Both the position numbers and the translations under genes were made by a program. Of a stretch of 64,000 nt of DNA, positions 33,877 to 45,200 are shown piece by piece. The stretch lies in contig NC_086380.1 in NCBI RefSeq assembly GCF_036588685.1, forward strand, positions 36,284,692 through 36,348,691, read 5' to 3'. This stretch comes from Mytilus trossulus (lineage: Eukaryota; Mollusca; Bivalvia; Mytilida; Mytilidae). Each line of letters starts with the position of its first letter. Position 1 is the first letter of the stretch. A model generated the notes under the pieces. The model was not told the DNA's origin, made no database searches, and saw only the letters and a program-made list of their open reading frames with translations.

Positions 33877-34047
33877 ATCACTGAACTAGTATATATTTGT
33901 TTAGGGGCCAGCTGAAGGACGCCTCCGGGTGCGGGAATTTCTCGCTACATTGAAGACCTGTTGGTGACCTTCTGTTGTTGTGTTTTTCTATTTTGGTCGG
34001 GTTGTTGTCTCTTTGACATATTCCCCATTTCCATTCTCAATTTTATT

Positions 34048-35266
34048 ACATATAAGTTGGAGAACTAAATTGAAAAATTTAGAAATTCTTCTATATGTTA
34101 AAGGACATATAACTCGCAGTCTGTGCACTAAACTACAAGTAAAATTCTTCTTTTCCAACTAAACTTTTTAAATAATTATTCTTCCGGCTTGTAGTCGAAA
34201 AGGTTTAGCATACAGACAAACTCTTGAATAGTTAAAGTGACATCACAAAAATTCAAACTTGATCTGTATTTTGTAGTAATTATCATTTTGATTAAGTTTT
34301 ATCACATTTGGTTGAGGTTAACTTTAGAGAATGGAAATACATGTCCTGACCACATGATACGCTCGTCACGTTTTCAAAGCATAAAGGTCAATAACAGCTG
34401 TTTAGTCAACAACAGAATTGTGCTACTTTTTATACGCCTGTTTACAGGATGTATTTTGGTATACTGCATTGTTCTTTGGTTTATGAGAATAAAGATACAT
34501 ATTGACGACCCATTGCTGGCCATCAGCTTTTGTCTACTCTATGGTTGGGTTGTTGTCTCTTTGACACATTTTCAGTCTCAATTTCATTGTCCGTCCGTCA
34601 TCAACATTTGGGACATTTAACTCAAAAACGCTTTTATCAAGTACTATATATACCATGGTTTTTACGAGTTAACATATTTAAACAAACGAATCCGAAGGAT
34701 GAGTTTGTTTAAATATGTTAATGAGTAAGACACATGGTATATAAAATTTGTAATATAAATAAAATGATTGACAGCTTCAAGACCTTCAACTAATATTGAA
34801 AACTGATTACTTACAGTTTTATCCAATGAAATGGAAGCTCGCGCAAGTCATCTTTGCGCCTCGTGTATGATCTTCTGTGTATTTCATGTAATAGTTCCCC
34901 TGATTTTGTAAAAATGGAGAGAAAATGTCGGATTTTCACGATTTTTATTTAGTTTTGTGCCCCGTGTATGAATGTTTGCGCAGGTAATTTCAAAATGTCA
35001 TCAGATTGAGGTAAATAAAAATATTGGATTCCAGCGACAAGGATTAAATAATTATTCTAATGACAGTAAGAATTGTTTTGTTTGTTTGTTTTCAATGTAT
35101 AATACAATTAAATTAATCATATTTTACAGAATTTTCATCTCATTGAAAAATGCATATTTACACATTTCTAGTTTTCTTACAAACTGCTTTTCTTCCGTTA
35201 TTTTATTCATTCGATTATGAGTTTATTTTTAAAACACAAGTTTAATGATAACACACTGTATTTAAA
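34048..35266. other. Noncoding stretch with a foldback at 34650-34745
   Basis: A fragment of family B tail (GGTTGTTGTCTCTTTGACAC) is at 34545-34600. At 34650-34745, ATATACCATG and AACATATTTAAACAAAC are repeated in inverse (GTTTGTTTAAATATGTT, CATGGTATAT), forming an imperfect hairpin. Short open frames here look random. Confidence 0.45.
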
Positions 35267-35400
35267 CAGTAGCGGATCCAGGGAGCGTAGAAAGTGTACG
35301 TTCCCCTAATTGATCGGGGGGGGGGGGGGGGGGAATGTTTTTTTTTCACAGATATTTGTAGCCGATATTTATTCCCTTTTCTATAGGTACCCCCTTTTTT
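35267..35400. mobile_element. Fragment of a CAGTGGCGGATCCAG-type element with poly-G run
   Basis: Starts CAGTAGCGGATCCAGGG and has a run of about 18 G near 35318-35335. I cannot see a matching right end, so the copy is probably incomplete. Confidence 0.4.
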
Positions 35401-35663
35401 AAATCGAAATTTAATTGGATCTTTACAAAGGGAACGATAGTTTCACATTTCATTTTTTCACAACTTAAAGAAAAACATTTAGTAATTGTTTCAAAATTAG
35501 GGGAATTCGTAACAGTCCTATATAGTTTAAAAAAAGTTTCTTAAGATTTGGGTACACATAATTTTTTGCTTTTTGTTATGAAATGAAAACAAATGGAGAT
35601 CTTGACCTTTTAGTACGTTTAACAGTTTCCTAAATATTCAAGAGGCGGATACATTTTAAACTG

Positions 35664-35731
35664 AAGAGGTGGAGCTTCAGCCATGGAATAACATGAACAT
35701 GAATATGTTATACCATGGCTGGAGCTCCGCC
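35664..35731. repeat. Hairpin-forming inverted repeat
   Basis: AGGTGGAGCTTCAGCCATGG on the left is answered by CCATGGCTGGAGCTCCGCCT on the right across about 28 bases of AT-rich loop. Part of a foldback repeat; CCATGG palindromes also occur at 34650 and 35813. Confidence 0.6.
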
Positions 35732-36427
35732 TTTTTCCCTTTGAATTCTAGTTGAGTTGCATATTTAATTAGCAAAGTATGGTACAACATTAATTTGCAT
35801 ATAATATACCATGGTTTTCCCTCACCACACTTTTTAAGCAAATTATTTCATAAAAACATCAAAGGAAAAAATCCAATTTATGTTACAATTTGCATTAAAC
35901 TTTGGTGAATTGTTTATATTTATTGACCTGAGCTCCCTTTTGTTTTTAAATTTTTTAGATTTTACCTTTCTAAGTTTATAGGGTTTTATTCATTAAAAAA
36001 GGATAATTTTCCAGTTTTCGGACAAAAATCAAAAATGCTTTAACCAACTTGCAAATAATTTTAGTGAATTGTTTATATCTTTTGACATGGACTCCTTTTT
36101 GTTTTTTAATTCTAGATTTTACATTTCCAGTATCATACCTGTTTAGGCTGTTAACTTTTCAAAATGCCCATGTCAGTTTAGCGTGCAATATTGCTTTTAC
36201 AGTCTTACAAAACCTTCAAGGGGGCCTTAATATATATTTTAATGTTGTTTTTAGGCTTCTTCATTCTGTTACAATCCTATAGCCCTTGTAAAATCAAATG
36301 TTTTGTTTAAAATTGTGAACAAAATTGCTCTTTCAAAATTTCCATTTCGGAGCCTTCATGGGGGAAATCCCCCGCAAATAATGACAGTTGGCAGGTATGC
36401 AGTATACAGGATTTTATTCATAAAACT
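35732..36427. other. Noncoding stretch
   Basis: Recurrent phrases (TGGTGAATTGTTTATAT, near 35910, 36063 and 37451) suggest a diverged local repeat. No gene seen. Confidence 0.35.
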
Positions 36428-37220
36428 AGAGGCTCCAAAGAGCACGTGTCGCTCACCTTGGTATATGTGCATGTTAAACAAAGGACATAGATGAATTCAT
36501 GACAAAATAGTGTTTTGGTGATGGTAACGTGTTTGTAGATCTTACGTTAATGAACATTATTGTTGCTTACAATTATCTCTATCTATAATGAACTTGGCCT
36601 AGTAGTTACAGTGGGAAATACTATTAAAATATTTTTAAAAAATGTATACAATTCATGAAAGTTATTTAAAAGTGAATATTAAGGGCAATAAATCCTTAAG
36701 GGGTCAATTGACCATCTTGGGTATGTTGACTTATTTTTAGGTCTTACTTTGCTGTTCATTATTGCTGATAACAGTTTATCTCTTTCTATAATAATATTCA
36801 AGATAATAACAAAAAGCTGTAAAATTTTCTTAAAATTACCAATTAAGGGGCTGCAACCCAACAACGGGTCGTCCAATTCATATGAAAATTTCAGTGTAGA
36901 TAGAACTTGACCTGATTAACAATCCCCCCTCCCAGGTCGATTTGCTCTAAATGCTTTGGTTTCAGAGATATAAGCAAAAATCTACAGTTTACCCCTATGT
37001 TGTATTTTTAGTCATGGCGGCCATCATGGTTGGCGGGCCGGGTCACCGGACACATTTTTTTTAAATTGATACCCCAATGATGATTGTGGACAAGTTTGGT
37101 AAAATTTGGCCCATTAGTTCAGAGGAGAAGATTTTTTTTTAAAGTTAACGACGGCAGGCGACGGACGCCGGACCAAAGTGATGAGGAATGCTCACTTGGC
37201 CCTTCGGGTCAGGTGAGTCA
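36428..37220 (+). repeat. Palindrome-ended interspersed element, plus copy
   Basis: Left end AGAGGCTCCAAAGAGCACGT then CGCTCACC; right end GACGACGGACGCC-like GCGACGGACGCCGG, then CTCACTTGGCCCTTCGGGTC and AGGTGAG. Same family as 1428-2246, but without the tandem array. Confidence 0.7.
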
Positions 37221-38149
37221 AAAACGGGGATTTTCCACTTTTCAGACAATATCTCAAAAATGCTTTCAGCAATTCTTATGAAACTTTGATGAATTATTTA
37301 TATCTATTGATGTAAGCTTCCTTTATAATTTTACAAATTTTACAATTTACACTTCCAAGTCATAAGGTTTTATTCATAAGATAGGGGGATTTATAAGTGG
37401 TTTTTTTAATAATAACTCAAAAATGCTTTCGGCAATATCATCAAACTTTGGTGAATTGTTTATATCTATTGATGCAAGTTAACTTTTGATTTTCATACAT
37501 TAGCTAATATGACATTGAGAAGTAATTGAACTTTATTCTTTGAAAATATGACGGACGTATCATGCACTCATGGCGCAGCTGTTTGATAGACAGGTAGATA
37601 CTGCTATAAATGGTGATCTTGGCTTGAAGTCCCGTTCCTTGTACCAACCCCCACATCAATAATTTCATACAGTTAAAGATTTGATATTGTTTTAGTTACA
37701 CAAGTATGTCTCTTTCTGGAAGAACATTTCCTCTTGTCATCAGATTCACGGCAATTCCTGCTAGCCCCAATCTCTTCTTTTTCTTGTCTACATGTTTGGT
37801 GTTTTCCAATTTCACTCAACACCAGGCACAGAGTTTTCCTTTTCCTTTCTCCATTAAATGGCATTTTGCATGAGCAATTGTTGGGAATGTGTTAAACATT
37901 ACAAAAAAAAACATTTGTAAAATTTCAACTTAAATAATTTAGCACAATAACCAATTGATGGAATGATTTCATTTTCACAAGTTCAGTAAAGCACCAGGAA
38001 TGTTTTCAACAGTCTTATTTGTGATTAAACCGAGAGCGGTAAACAAAACACATTCTATTGTGTTTATGATAGTACTTTAAATACATTTGTCATCGTCCTA
38101 CAATTGGAATTGTTTTCTGTAGACAAACAAAAACGTTTGTATATAAAAA
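37221..38149. other. Noncoding stretch
   Basis: AT-rich with diverged copies of the AATTGTTTATATCTATTGAT phrase at 37291 and 37456; no gene recognised. The 63-codon minus frame at 37673-37864 has no domain. Confidence 0.35.
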
Positions 38150-38580
38150 AAGAAGAAGATCTGGTATGATTGCCAATGAGACAACTATCCACAAAAGACC
38201 AAAATGTCACAAACATTAACAATTATAGGTCACCGTACGGCCTTCGACAATGAGCAAAGCCCATACCGCATATAGTCAGCTATAAAAGGCCCCGATAAGA
38301 CAATGTAAAACAATTCAAGCGAGAAAACTAACAGCCTTATTTATATAAAAAAATTGAACGAAAAACAAATAGGTAACACATAAACAAACGACAACCACTG
38401 AATTACATGCTACTGACTTGGGACAGGCACATACATAAATAATGTGGCGAGGTTAAACATGTTAGCAGGATCCCAACCCTCCCCCTAACCTGGGACAGTG
38501 GTATAACAGTACAACATAAGAACGAACTATAAAAATCAGTAGAAAAAGGCTTAACTCATCAGATAGACAAACAATAAAAG
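38150..38580 (-). repeat. Retroelement tail, family A (minus)
   Basis: Inverted copy of the tail at 10.5-10.96 kb: ATGATTGCCAATGAGACAAC, GGTCACCGTACGGCC, GACTTGGGACAGGCAC, TCCCAACCCTCCCCC. Ends near CTCATCAGATAGACAAACAA, so it is 5'-truncated within the UTR. Confidence 0.7.
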
Positions 38581-38679
38581 TGTCTTCTTGTCTGAAGAGT
38601 GATTCAGGAGAAACTACTCCTGATACACAGGAATAACTAAAAGGGGCTTTAAGTTGAGCTTTTAGGGTTCAGCAGTTGT

Positions 38680-39350
38680 TATATTTAATTTTGATAACAT
38701 GTATTTTTTCTGAGATCAAGATTATGTATTTGCAGACATTTAAAGCATTTTTGTCAATTTCAATATTATATTAATTTTGTAACAATATGAAAAACAGCAA
38801 TTTCGAAAAACCATGTTTTCAAAAAATTGAATTTAGCAAAATTTTCAAATATACCCCTCCCAATTTTTTGTATTTTGATTAAGCAATGGTTAATCTATTC
38901 AAAAATTGTTTTAACCATATTGGGAAAATCTGGGTTGAAAATTTTCGATGCTTTCAAAACAGGGTAAAATTGGATTTTCAATACACATGGAATTTGACCC
39001 TTTTTGGGGCTAGGTTCTTGAGATACATGCTTTTAAATATATTTTTTTAAATGCAATTTTTAAATATGTCGTTACCATACTTATTCATAATAGCAAACAA
39101 AATTTTCTTTTTTATTCTCTTGAAGGTCGTATTTAACTAACTAAAATTGCACATTTTTAGCCTTTTTTCCTTGCCAAAATTGACCAAAAAGTGTTCAAGC
39201 CGTTACCATAGCAACCACAAATTTGTTCACGAAACTGGTTGTATTTTTCAGTATATCTCAACTGTTAGATCATTTTTACAAATTTTGAACTAATTCTGTG
39301 ACATGTCATTTCCACATGATTTTGATGCTTACAGAGAATGACTCAAAATA
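38680..39350 (-). repeat. AT-rich interspersed repeat, copy 2 (inverted relative to 27.2 kb)
   Basis: Carries the reverse complement of landmarks at 27.26-27.42 kb near its right end (TGCTTACAGAGAATGACTC; GTTACCATAGCAACC). The rest is long A/T tracts with moderate similarity. Confidence 0.4.
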
Positions 39351-39552
39351 TTTTGGCCATTTAGAAGAGATAATTCATAGATAAACATTATAAAAGTAAA
39401 GGTCCTAGTATGGAACCCTGCGGAACTCGTGACTGGACTTCTCTAAAATGAGATTCAATATACCATGATGAAATCTTCTCTTCTCTTTTAACTGTTGTAA
39501 GAATTACCCCTTATCACAAACGTATCAGCCTTTATATTATGTGATAGACGAT

Positions 39553-39905
39553 CATATAGATATAGGAAGATGTGGTGTGAGTACCAATGAGACAACTCTC
39601 CATCAATATACACATATATTTTTATTTGAACTTTGCTTTATCCGAAATCATTCAAAGGAGATTATATGACAATTTAAAACATTAAAATGAAATGCCAGTC
39701 GCAGACAGTACCATCCATCTTCTCTACGACACATGTGTATGGCTTTCCAAATATATTAAACCTGACATAATTTGCCAAATTCTTATTACAGCAGGAGTTG
39801 AAATTTGAAGATGAAATACAAAAAAGGTTTTACACTAGTAATGTTGGTGCCCTTTACAGCTTGTTGTTCGGTGTGAGCCAAGGCTCCGTGTTGAAGGCCG
39901 TACAT
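39553..39905. repeat. Two family A' tail pieces in opposite orientation
   Basis: 39553-39606 is a minus-strand end piece (AGGAAGATGTGGTGTGAGTA, CAATGAGACAACTC). 39828-39905 is a plus-strand interior piece (TTTACACTAGTAATG, GCTTGTTGTTCGGTGTGAGC, GTTGAAGGCCGTAC). Opposed fragments are typical of complex PLE insertions. Confidence 0.5.
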
Positions 39906-40063
39906 TAAAAAGCAATACATAACACATTGATTAAAACAAATTACACAATGTAAAAGCCATTCATATAGAATTATGAGAGACGATTATTTACACATTAGAA
40001 ACAAATTTCACATTGCTTAAAACATTAAAAAAAAATAATATAAATTAATACATATATAATCGT

Positions 40064-40164
40064 GTGGTCTAGCAGGACGGCTGCAGTGCAGGCGATTTGG
40101 TGTCACGATATCACAGTAGCATGGGTTCGAATCCCGGCGAGGGAAGAACCAAAAGTTTGCAAAG
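40064..40164 (+). repeat. tRNA-like SINE head
   Basis: TGGTCTAGCAGG resembles a polymerase III A box and GGTTCGAATCC (from 40125) is a perfect B box; the T-arm TGGG/CCCG around TTCGAAT pairs. The anticodon arm is not convincing, so this is a tRNA-derived repeat and not a working tRNA. A second copy starts at 40585 without the B box. Confidence 0.55.
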
Positions 40165-40262
40165 GCAAATTTACAGATCTAACATTGTTGGGTTGATGTT
40201 TAGACGAGTTATATATAACTCGTCTAAACATCAACCCAACAATGTTAGATCTGTAAATTTGC
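40165..40262. repeat. Perfect 98-bp palindrome
   Basis: The left 49 bases (GCAAATTTACAGATC...GACGAGTTATA) are exactly the reverse complement of the right 49, with no spacer; the centre lies between 40213 and 40214. Each arm is the tail of the adjoining SINE-like repeat, so two copies appear joined tail to tail. Confidence 0.9.
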
Positions 40263-40338
40263 TTTCGTATATATATATACATAAGTACGTCTGAGTCAGT
40301 GACAACTCTACAACAGATGTATCCATCGGATCGCCATC

Positions 40339-40408
40339 AATGATGGTGATACATGGCTGTGTACATAACCTTTGTAGCCTATGTACACAGCCATGTATCA
40401 CCATCATT
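40339..40408. repeat. 29-bp inverted repeat with 12-base loop
   Basis: AATGATGGTGATACATGG... (40339-40367) pairs perfectly with 40380-40408. It is close to the 98-bp palindrome but of unrelated sequence. Confidence 0.9.
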
Positions 40409-40579
40409 TTCTTTGACTGTATATATTACATTAATTTGTAGGATCCGTTACTATAGATAATTTAGCTGATCTGTAACAATAACATCTGCATGCCTTATAT
40501 ATCATGTACTGTAGTACGCCGCTAGATTAAAACTGACGTGAAAAGGTAACACATGGACAGCTAAAGCTCTTTTATTGAG

Positions 40580-40756
40580 AGCCCAGGTGGTCGTGTGGTC
40601 TACAGGGACGGCTGCAGTGCAGGCGATTTGGTGTCACGATATAACAGAAAATCAGCGAAAGCAAATTTACAGATCTAACATTGTTGGGTTGATGTATCGT
40701 AACACAAAATCGCCTGCACTGCAGCCGTCCCGCTAGACCACACGACCACCTGGGCT
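40580..40756. repeat. Foldback of two SINE-like heads
   Basis: The left arm GCCCAGGTGGTCGTGTGGTC...GGCGATTTGGTGT (to 40635) is inverted at 40701-40755 with few differences. Between the arms sits a short piece of the SINE body (AGCAAATTTACAGATCTAAC). Confidence 0.85.
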
Positions 40757-41120
40757 ATATATATATATTAAAAAATTAAACTAAAAAAAACAAAACAAAC
40801 CAGCAAATGCAAAACTATCTACATGTATATAAAAATCTGCGTCTCCTATCTAAAATGTCTGCAGGTTTTGGCACACACACGTAATGTTGTTTACACCACC
40901 TAGAATCATAGATAGCTTATATTGACTGCAAAAATTATCAAGAATATTTAAAGTTTTAATTTACACCACTGGGTCGATGCCACTGCTGGTGGACGTTTCG
41001 TCCCCGAGGGTATCACCAGCCCAGTAGTCAGCACTTCGGTGTTGACATGAATATCAATTATATGGTCATTTTTATAAATTTTCTGTTTACAAAACTTTGA
41101 ATTTTTCGAAAAACTAAGGA
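40757..41120. other. Noncoding stretch leading into a retrozyme-like element
   Basis: Includes an imperfect hairpin at about 40978-41020 (ACTGCTGGTGG ... ATCACCAGCCCAGT) followed by CAGCACTTCGGTGTTGACAT. It may be the 5' part of the following repeat unit. Confidence 0.4.
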
Positions 41121-41316
41121 TTTTCTTACCCCAGGAGTAGATTACCTTAGCCGTATTTGGCACAACTTTTTGGAATTTTGGATCCTCAATGCTCTTCAAC
41201 TTTGTATTTATTTGGCTTTTTAACTATTTCGATCTGAGCGTCACTGATGAGTCTTATGTAGACGAAACGCGCGTCTGGCGTATAACATTATAATCCTGGT
41301 ACTTTTGATAACTATT
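41121..41316 (+). ncRNA. Retrozyme-like element with intact hammerhead ribozyme
   Basis: Ribozyme at 41238-41281. Stem I GCGTCA (41238-41243) with TGGCGT (41276-41281), core CTGATGA (41244-41250), stem II GTCT/AGAC around TATGT, GAAA (41264-41267), minimal stem III ACGC/GCGT, cleavage expected after C41275. The upstream flank (AGATTACCTTAGCCG, CTCAATGCTCTTCAAC) is shared with 12.5 kb and with the window's right edge; the downstream flank is shared with 14.1 and 14.4 kb. Confidence 0.8.
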
Positions 41317-42293
41317 AAAACAACTGTCTCATATCATCATACAGTGGGCAAAATAAATGTACATGTTCTTCATTTTCAATATTGGAGTCAGGACATCAAA
41401 AACAAGTTCGTTATGTGTCACGATTTTCCGTGACTGGCCAACTCACCTACCCTTCATCTGGATTATATACGACTTACTGGATAATTATGTTTCTTCATTT
41501 GTTCTCGTCTTAGTTGTAGGTGATTAATGTTGCCACTAAACTTCTTGACGTAAAACAAACAATCAATTCATTGCAAAGATTGATTCGGTTCAATATCCAG
41601 ACCAGTCGGTTCCACGAAGACAAGGTACTTGTCCGCTTTATTGACCTTAGTTTTGTCACAGAATTAAACGATATGATTACGTTAGGCCATTTGTTTTGTT
41701 ACATCATTAAGCGATATTTATACAATATTTATTTAAAAGTGTTTATTTAAATGGCTATTCAGAATTATGAAATTCCGGAAGCTTAAACTTATCATGTATA
41801 ACTAAACCTTACATCAAATCACTGTATTTGTTTAATCAAATTTAACCTTAATGGTAGCAGACTCTTGTTATTTTTTTCAATGAAATGAAACACTAATTTT
41901 CCCATTATGATTAATTTTTTAGAACGTGGACCTTTATAGTGGTACAATAGTGATATTGATCATTGTAGTACATGCATAGCTATGATGACTCGCGGATGTT
42001 GTTAGAGACAGATAGCTATAAACCCAGGATAATTCCAATATTGTCTACGTAATGAAATGCCTATACCAAGTTAGAATATGAAAGAGTTTTCCATTCGTTT
42101 GTCCTTGAACTTCTGATTTGTCATTTGATAAAGAACTTTCTGTTTTTTTCTTCTAATCAAATATGACAGATGCTAGTGTCAATAAGACTGACTGATACAA
42201 TGTATGTATTTCAGTATATTTAATTTTTATATATGTACGTTCATAACATAACTCTTTTTCTTTACTCTGACAGCTCATTAGTCCCAAGGTCCA
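41317..42293. other. Noncoding stretch
   Basis: No gene recognised. The 76-codon frame at 41520-41750 has no domain or splice context. Confidence 0.4.
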
Positions 42294-45200
42294 TTGGTCC
42301 GACAGACCAGTAATCCGCTAACCTATTATAGTAGGATGCCCAATCAACGAATATTATCGAGTTGCCTTAACGGAATAACATACAGCTATATTTTTAATCA
42401 TTGGAAAGAGGAGAACAAGCCTCATCGAAATAGCTTTGTCTGCCGTGATCACGTCTTAAACATTGCATATTCGTCGTCATCAATGTTTCAACTGTTCCCA
42501 GATGAGTATTTACATTTTGACAAATTACATTTGCCTGATATGGGCTTACCATATTGGAAAACATCCAAATATATTTCTGTAGTAAAACTCTTAGTACATG
42601 TTGTTTAAAGGTAAAGTCACAGGACGAAAGTTTGGCAAGGGAGGAATTTTTAATTGTAGCTAATTTTACCCTCAATATGTTTATATGTATAGGTCACTAT
42701 GATCAGTTCGCACTTGATATCATACAACCTAATAACAAGATTGCGAGCTGCAACTATAGATTCATCGATGTCACAATTCAAAAGGTTTGCCAAATCGGAG
42801 AAATCATCTGGGTTGTCCTTCAAGACTTTAAAAACAGTGCGCTTACCGATCCAAAACAGGGATGACGTTGTATCGCATCCTGTTATAGCATGTGCACCTG
42901 GTAGAAATTTACACATGATAGATCCAAGACTTTTACATATTTCATGGACAGGTATATAGTGGCTCAAATCTTATGTGCAAGTTATAGTGCCTGTTTGAAA
43001 CCATAGCTCATGTGTATGCTGCATTGAGGTGAAGTAATGAACGCAAAACAAAAGTACATCTGTATCTGGTGACTTTATTATTATTTTTTCATTGGTTTCT
43101 ATCACACCAAACACTTTTTCTGCATGAATAGCATGTACAATCATGCATGTATCCGCTTCTTCGACAGTACAAAATTAAAACAATTCATCAAATTTGAATA
43201 CTGCTTATGGGCATATTTTCGTAACAGACATAGGGTCAGTGGCAGTGCCAGCTAGATAAATGACTTCCCCGTGTGTCATTTCAACGGTTGGTCTATTGTG
43301 ATGCTGAACAATCGATTCGCCAAGAAATATATTCATTTTTCATTTTTTGCTTGTTTTCACCTACTCTAAGAAACTTTTTAACAGGTAGGAATATGACGAC
43401 CGTTTATGACCTGAAACACTGTAACTGACGAAAAAGAATTTGATCTTCGGTCACATTCCGCTGATTTTATTGACTGTTCTAACTCATATCTAACGCAAAT
43501 GACGACGAGACAACCTGTACAGAAACATAGGGATTTGATAAAGTCTAGTGCCAAATTACCAAAGGTTTTTAATTTTTTCACTTGCAGAGATTGAATCAAA
43601 GCCATACCGTTTCGTATTAATACAGTAAAGAATTTATCGGAATGTTCGAAGGACTTGACACTTGAAATTAAGCTTCCAGTTTATGGCCAAAATCGGCTTT
43701 GCATATTTTCCTCATAGTTCCATCATCATGAAAACGTGATGTTGGTATTGGCCCGATAGGAAATGACAAGACTTTTTCCACAATGACGACATCCCGACTA
43801 TTTAAGCAACAATGCCCGACAAAAGATAAACTCGGGATTGATGTGACCTTCAATAATTTCACCTGACCTACATTTAAGTTTTGTCGTTCTGGTAAGATAT
43901 TTGAACGTCTTTAATTTGAACGAGAAATCGGACTATAAAAGATACCCTGTTGGTCGTCTGCAAGAGCACCGTCAAAACATGATTTTGCCATTTTTACACC
44001 ATCTTGTGCTGCATTGATGTCGAGATGTTGATTAGGGATTTTGGATGCAGTGAGACGTCAAAGGGATCTGTCATTCTTTGCTGCATATGATCTAAGAGAA
44101 GTTTCAGATGATCATTGTCTCTTCTCATAGATGTTGGTTTTGCCTCTTCATGAGACAACATCAACAGCAGTGAAACCAGATCCTTTTCTCATCTGAGAAC
44201 TGAAATCGGTTAGAATGTAGCATTTAAGGGACCACCTTATCAAAGCGGGTTTCTGTCTTGTGATATTAACAATACTACCACATCCTTTGGAGTACTTAAT
44301 GACAGTCTTGTCTGTTGCTATATGAATGTCACTCCATATCCAATTGAAGGCACTTGGCTTCTGTCTAATAAAAAAAATCGCCCGATTCAAACACTGGCTA
44401 AATATCTGGAGGTAAATTGAACATATCCTGTTGATAAACTGGCAATTATCTAGAATATATCATCCTGTTTGTGACGATATGAAAGGCAACATAGCCGACA
44501 CTGACGACAAATGTAAACTCCAAAGTCCTCTTTCGAATCGACTGTTTTGCAACATTATTTCGACTGTCGTGAGAAACATGTCCTAAAATTTAAATGTTGG
44601 TGATACATTGCAACCCCATTGTCTGAAGTCTTTCAAGAGAGGAAGCATGAGACAATCAATGTCAGCAATTGCAAAATGAATCGATGATATTAAAGACTTC
44701 TGGATTTGAATTGAAGTTAGAAGCTATATATGACAAAGAAGACCAAAAACTGATATGAAATGACGTAATTGAGTCTTTTCGACGCACCATTAGAATGTGA
44801 CCTACCGAATAAGACTTTACCGGATTTTGTTATCACAAAAGCAACCATAAGCAACACGACGGGTGCCACATGTGGAACAGGATCTGCTTACCCTTCCGGA
44901 GCACTTGAGATCACCCCTAGTTTTTGGTGGGGTTCGTGTTTATTCTTAAGTTTTTTATGTTGTGTCATATGATCTATTGTTTGTCTTTTTCATTTTTAGC
45001 CATGTCGTTGTCAGTTTGTTTTAGATTTATGAGTTTGACTGTCCATTTGGTTTCTTTTGTCCCTCTTTAAAGAAAGCAGACAATTATGATATATACAAAG
45101 CTTCAAATGCCAAAATCAAAGCTCTTACGGCTCGATTAAACTATTTTCTATTCAGCATCAGGTCTACTGTTCCAGAAGCTTAAACCGAAAAATGACTAAC

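Larger units (their letters stand above)
29859..34047 (+). mobile_element. Naiad-type Penelope-like retroelement, near full length with pseudo-LTR
   Basis: A 171-base segment at 29859-30029 is repeated almost exactly at 33877-34047, in the same orientation: the left copy is an upstream tail fragment (pseudo-LTR), the right one the true 3' end. Between them lie a 5' leader with the hairpin GGAGGCAGTAGAGTGCCTCC (near 30060), one long broken ORF (30396-33404) and a 3' UTR with a SECIS-like fold. Domain order endonuclease-linker-RT and the CxC linker identify the permuted (Naiad/Chlamys) PLE clade; canonical PLEs have the endonuclease at the C-terminus. Target duplications are not obvious. Confidence 0.85.

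Noticed and set aside
40064-40164. Functional tRNA gene
   Set aside because: Good A and B boxes but no proper anticodon stem or acceptor pairing; a second copy lacks the B box. Better explained as a SINE head.
40975-41025. Possible minus-strand hammerhead around GGGACGAAACGTCC
   Set aside because: The core reads CTGGTGA instead of CTGANGA, stem III would have only two pairs, and the catalytic segment itself is taken up by a competing hairpin.
42294-42960. Plus-strand frames overlapping the TGCDTTS gene
   Set aside because: They are shadows of the minus-strand pseudogene, whose motifs are recognisable only on that strand.
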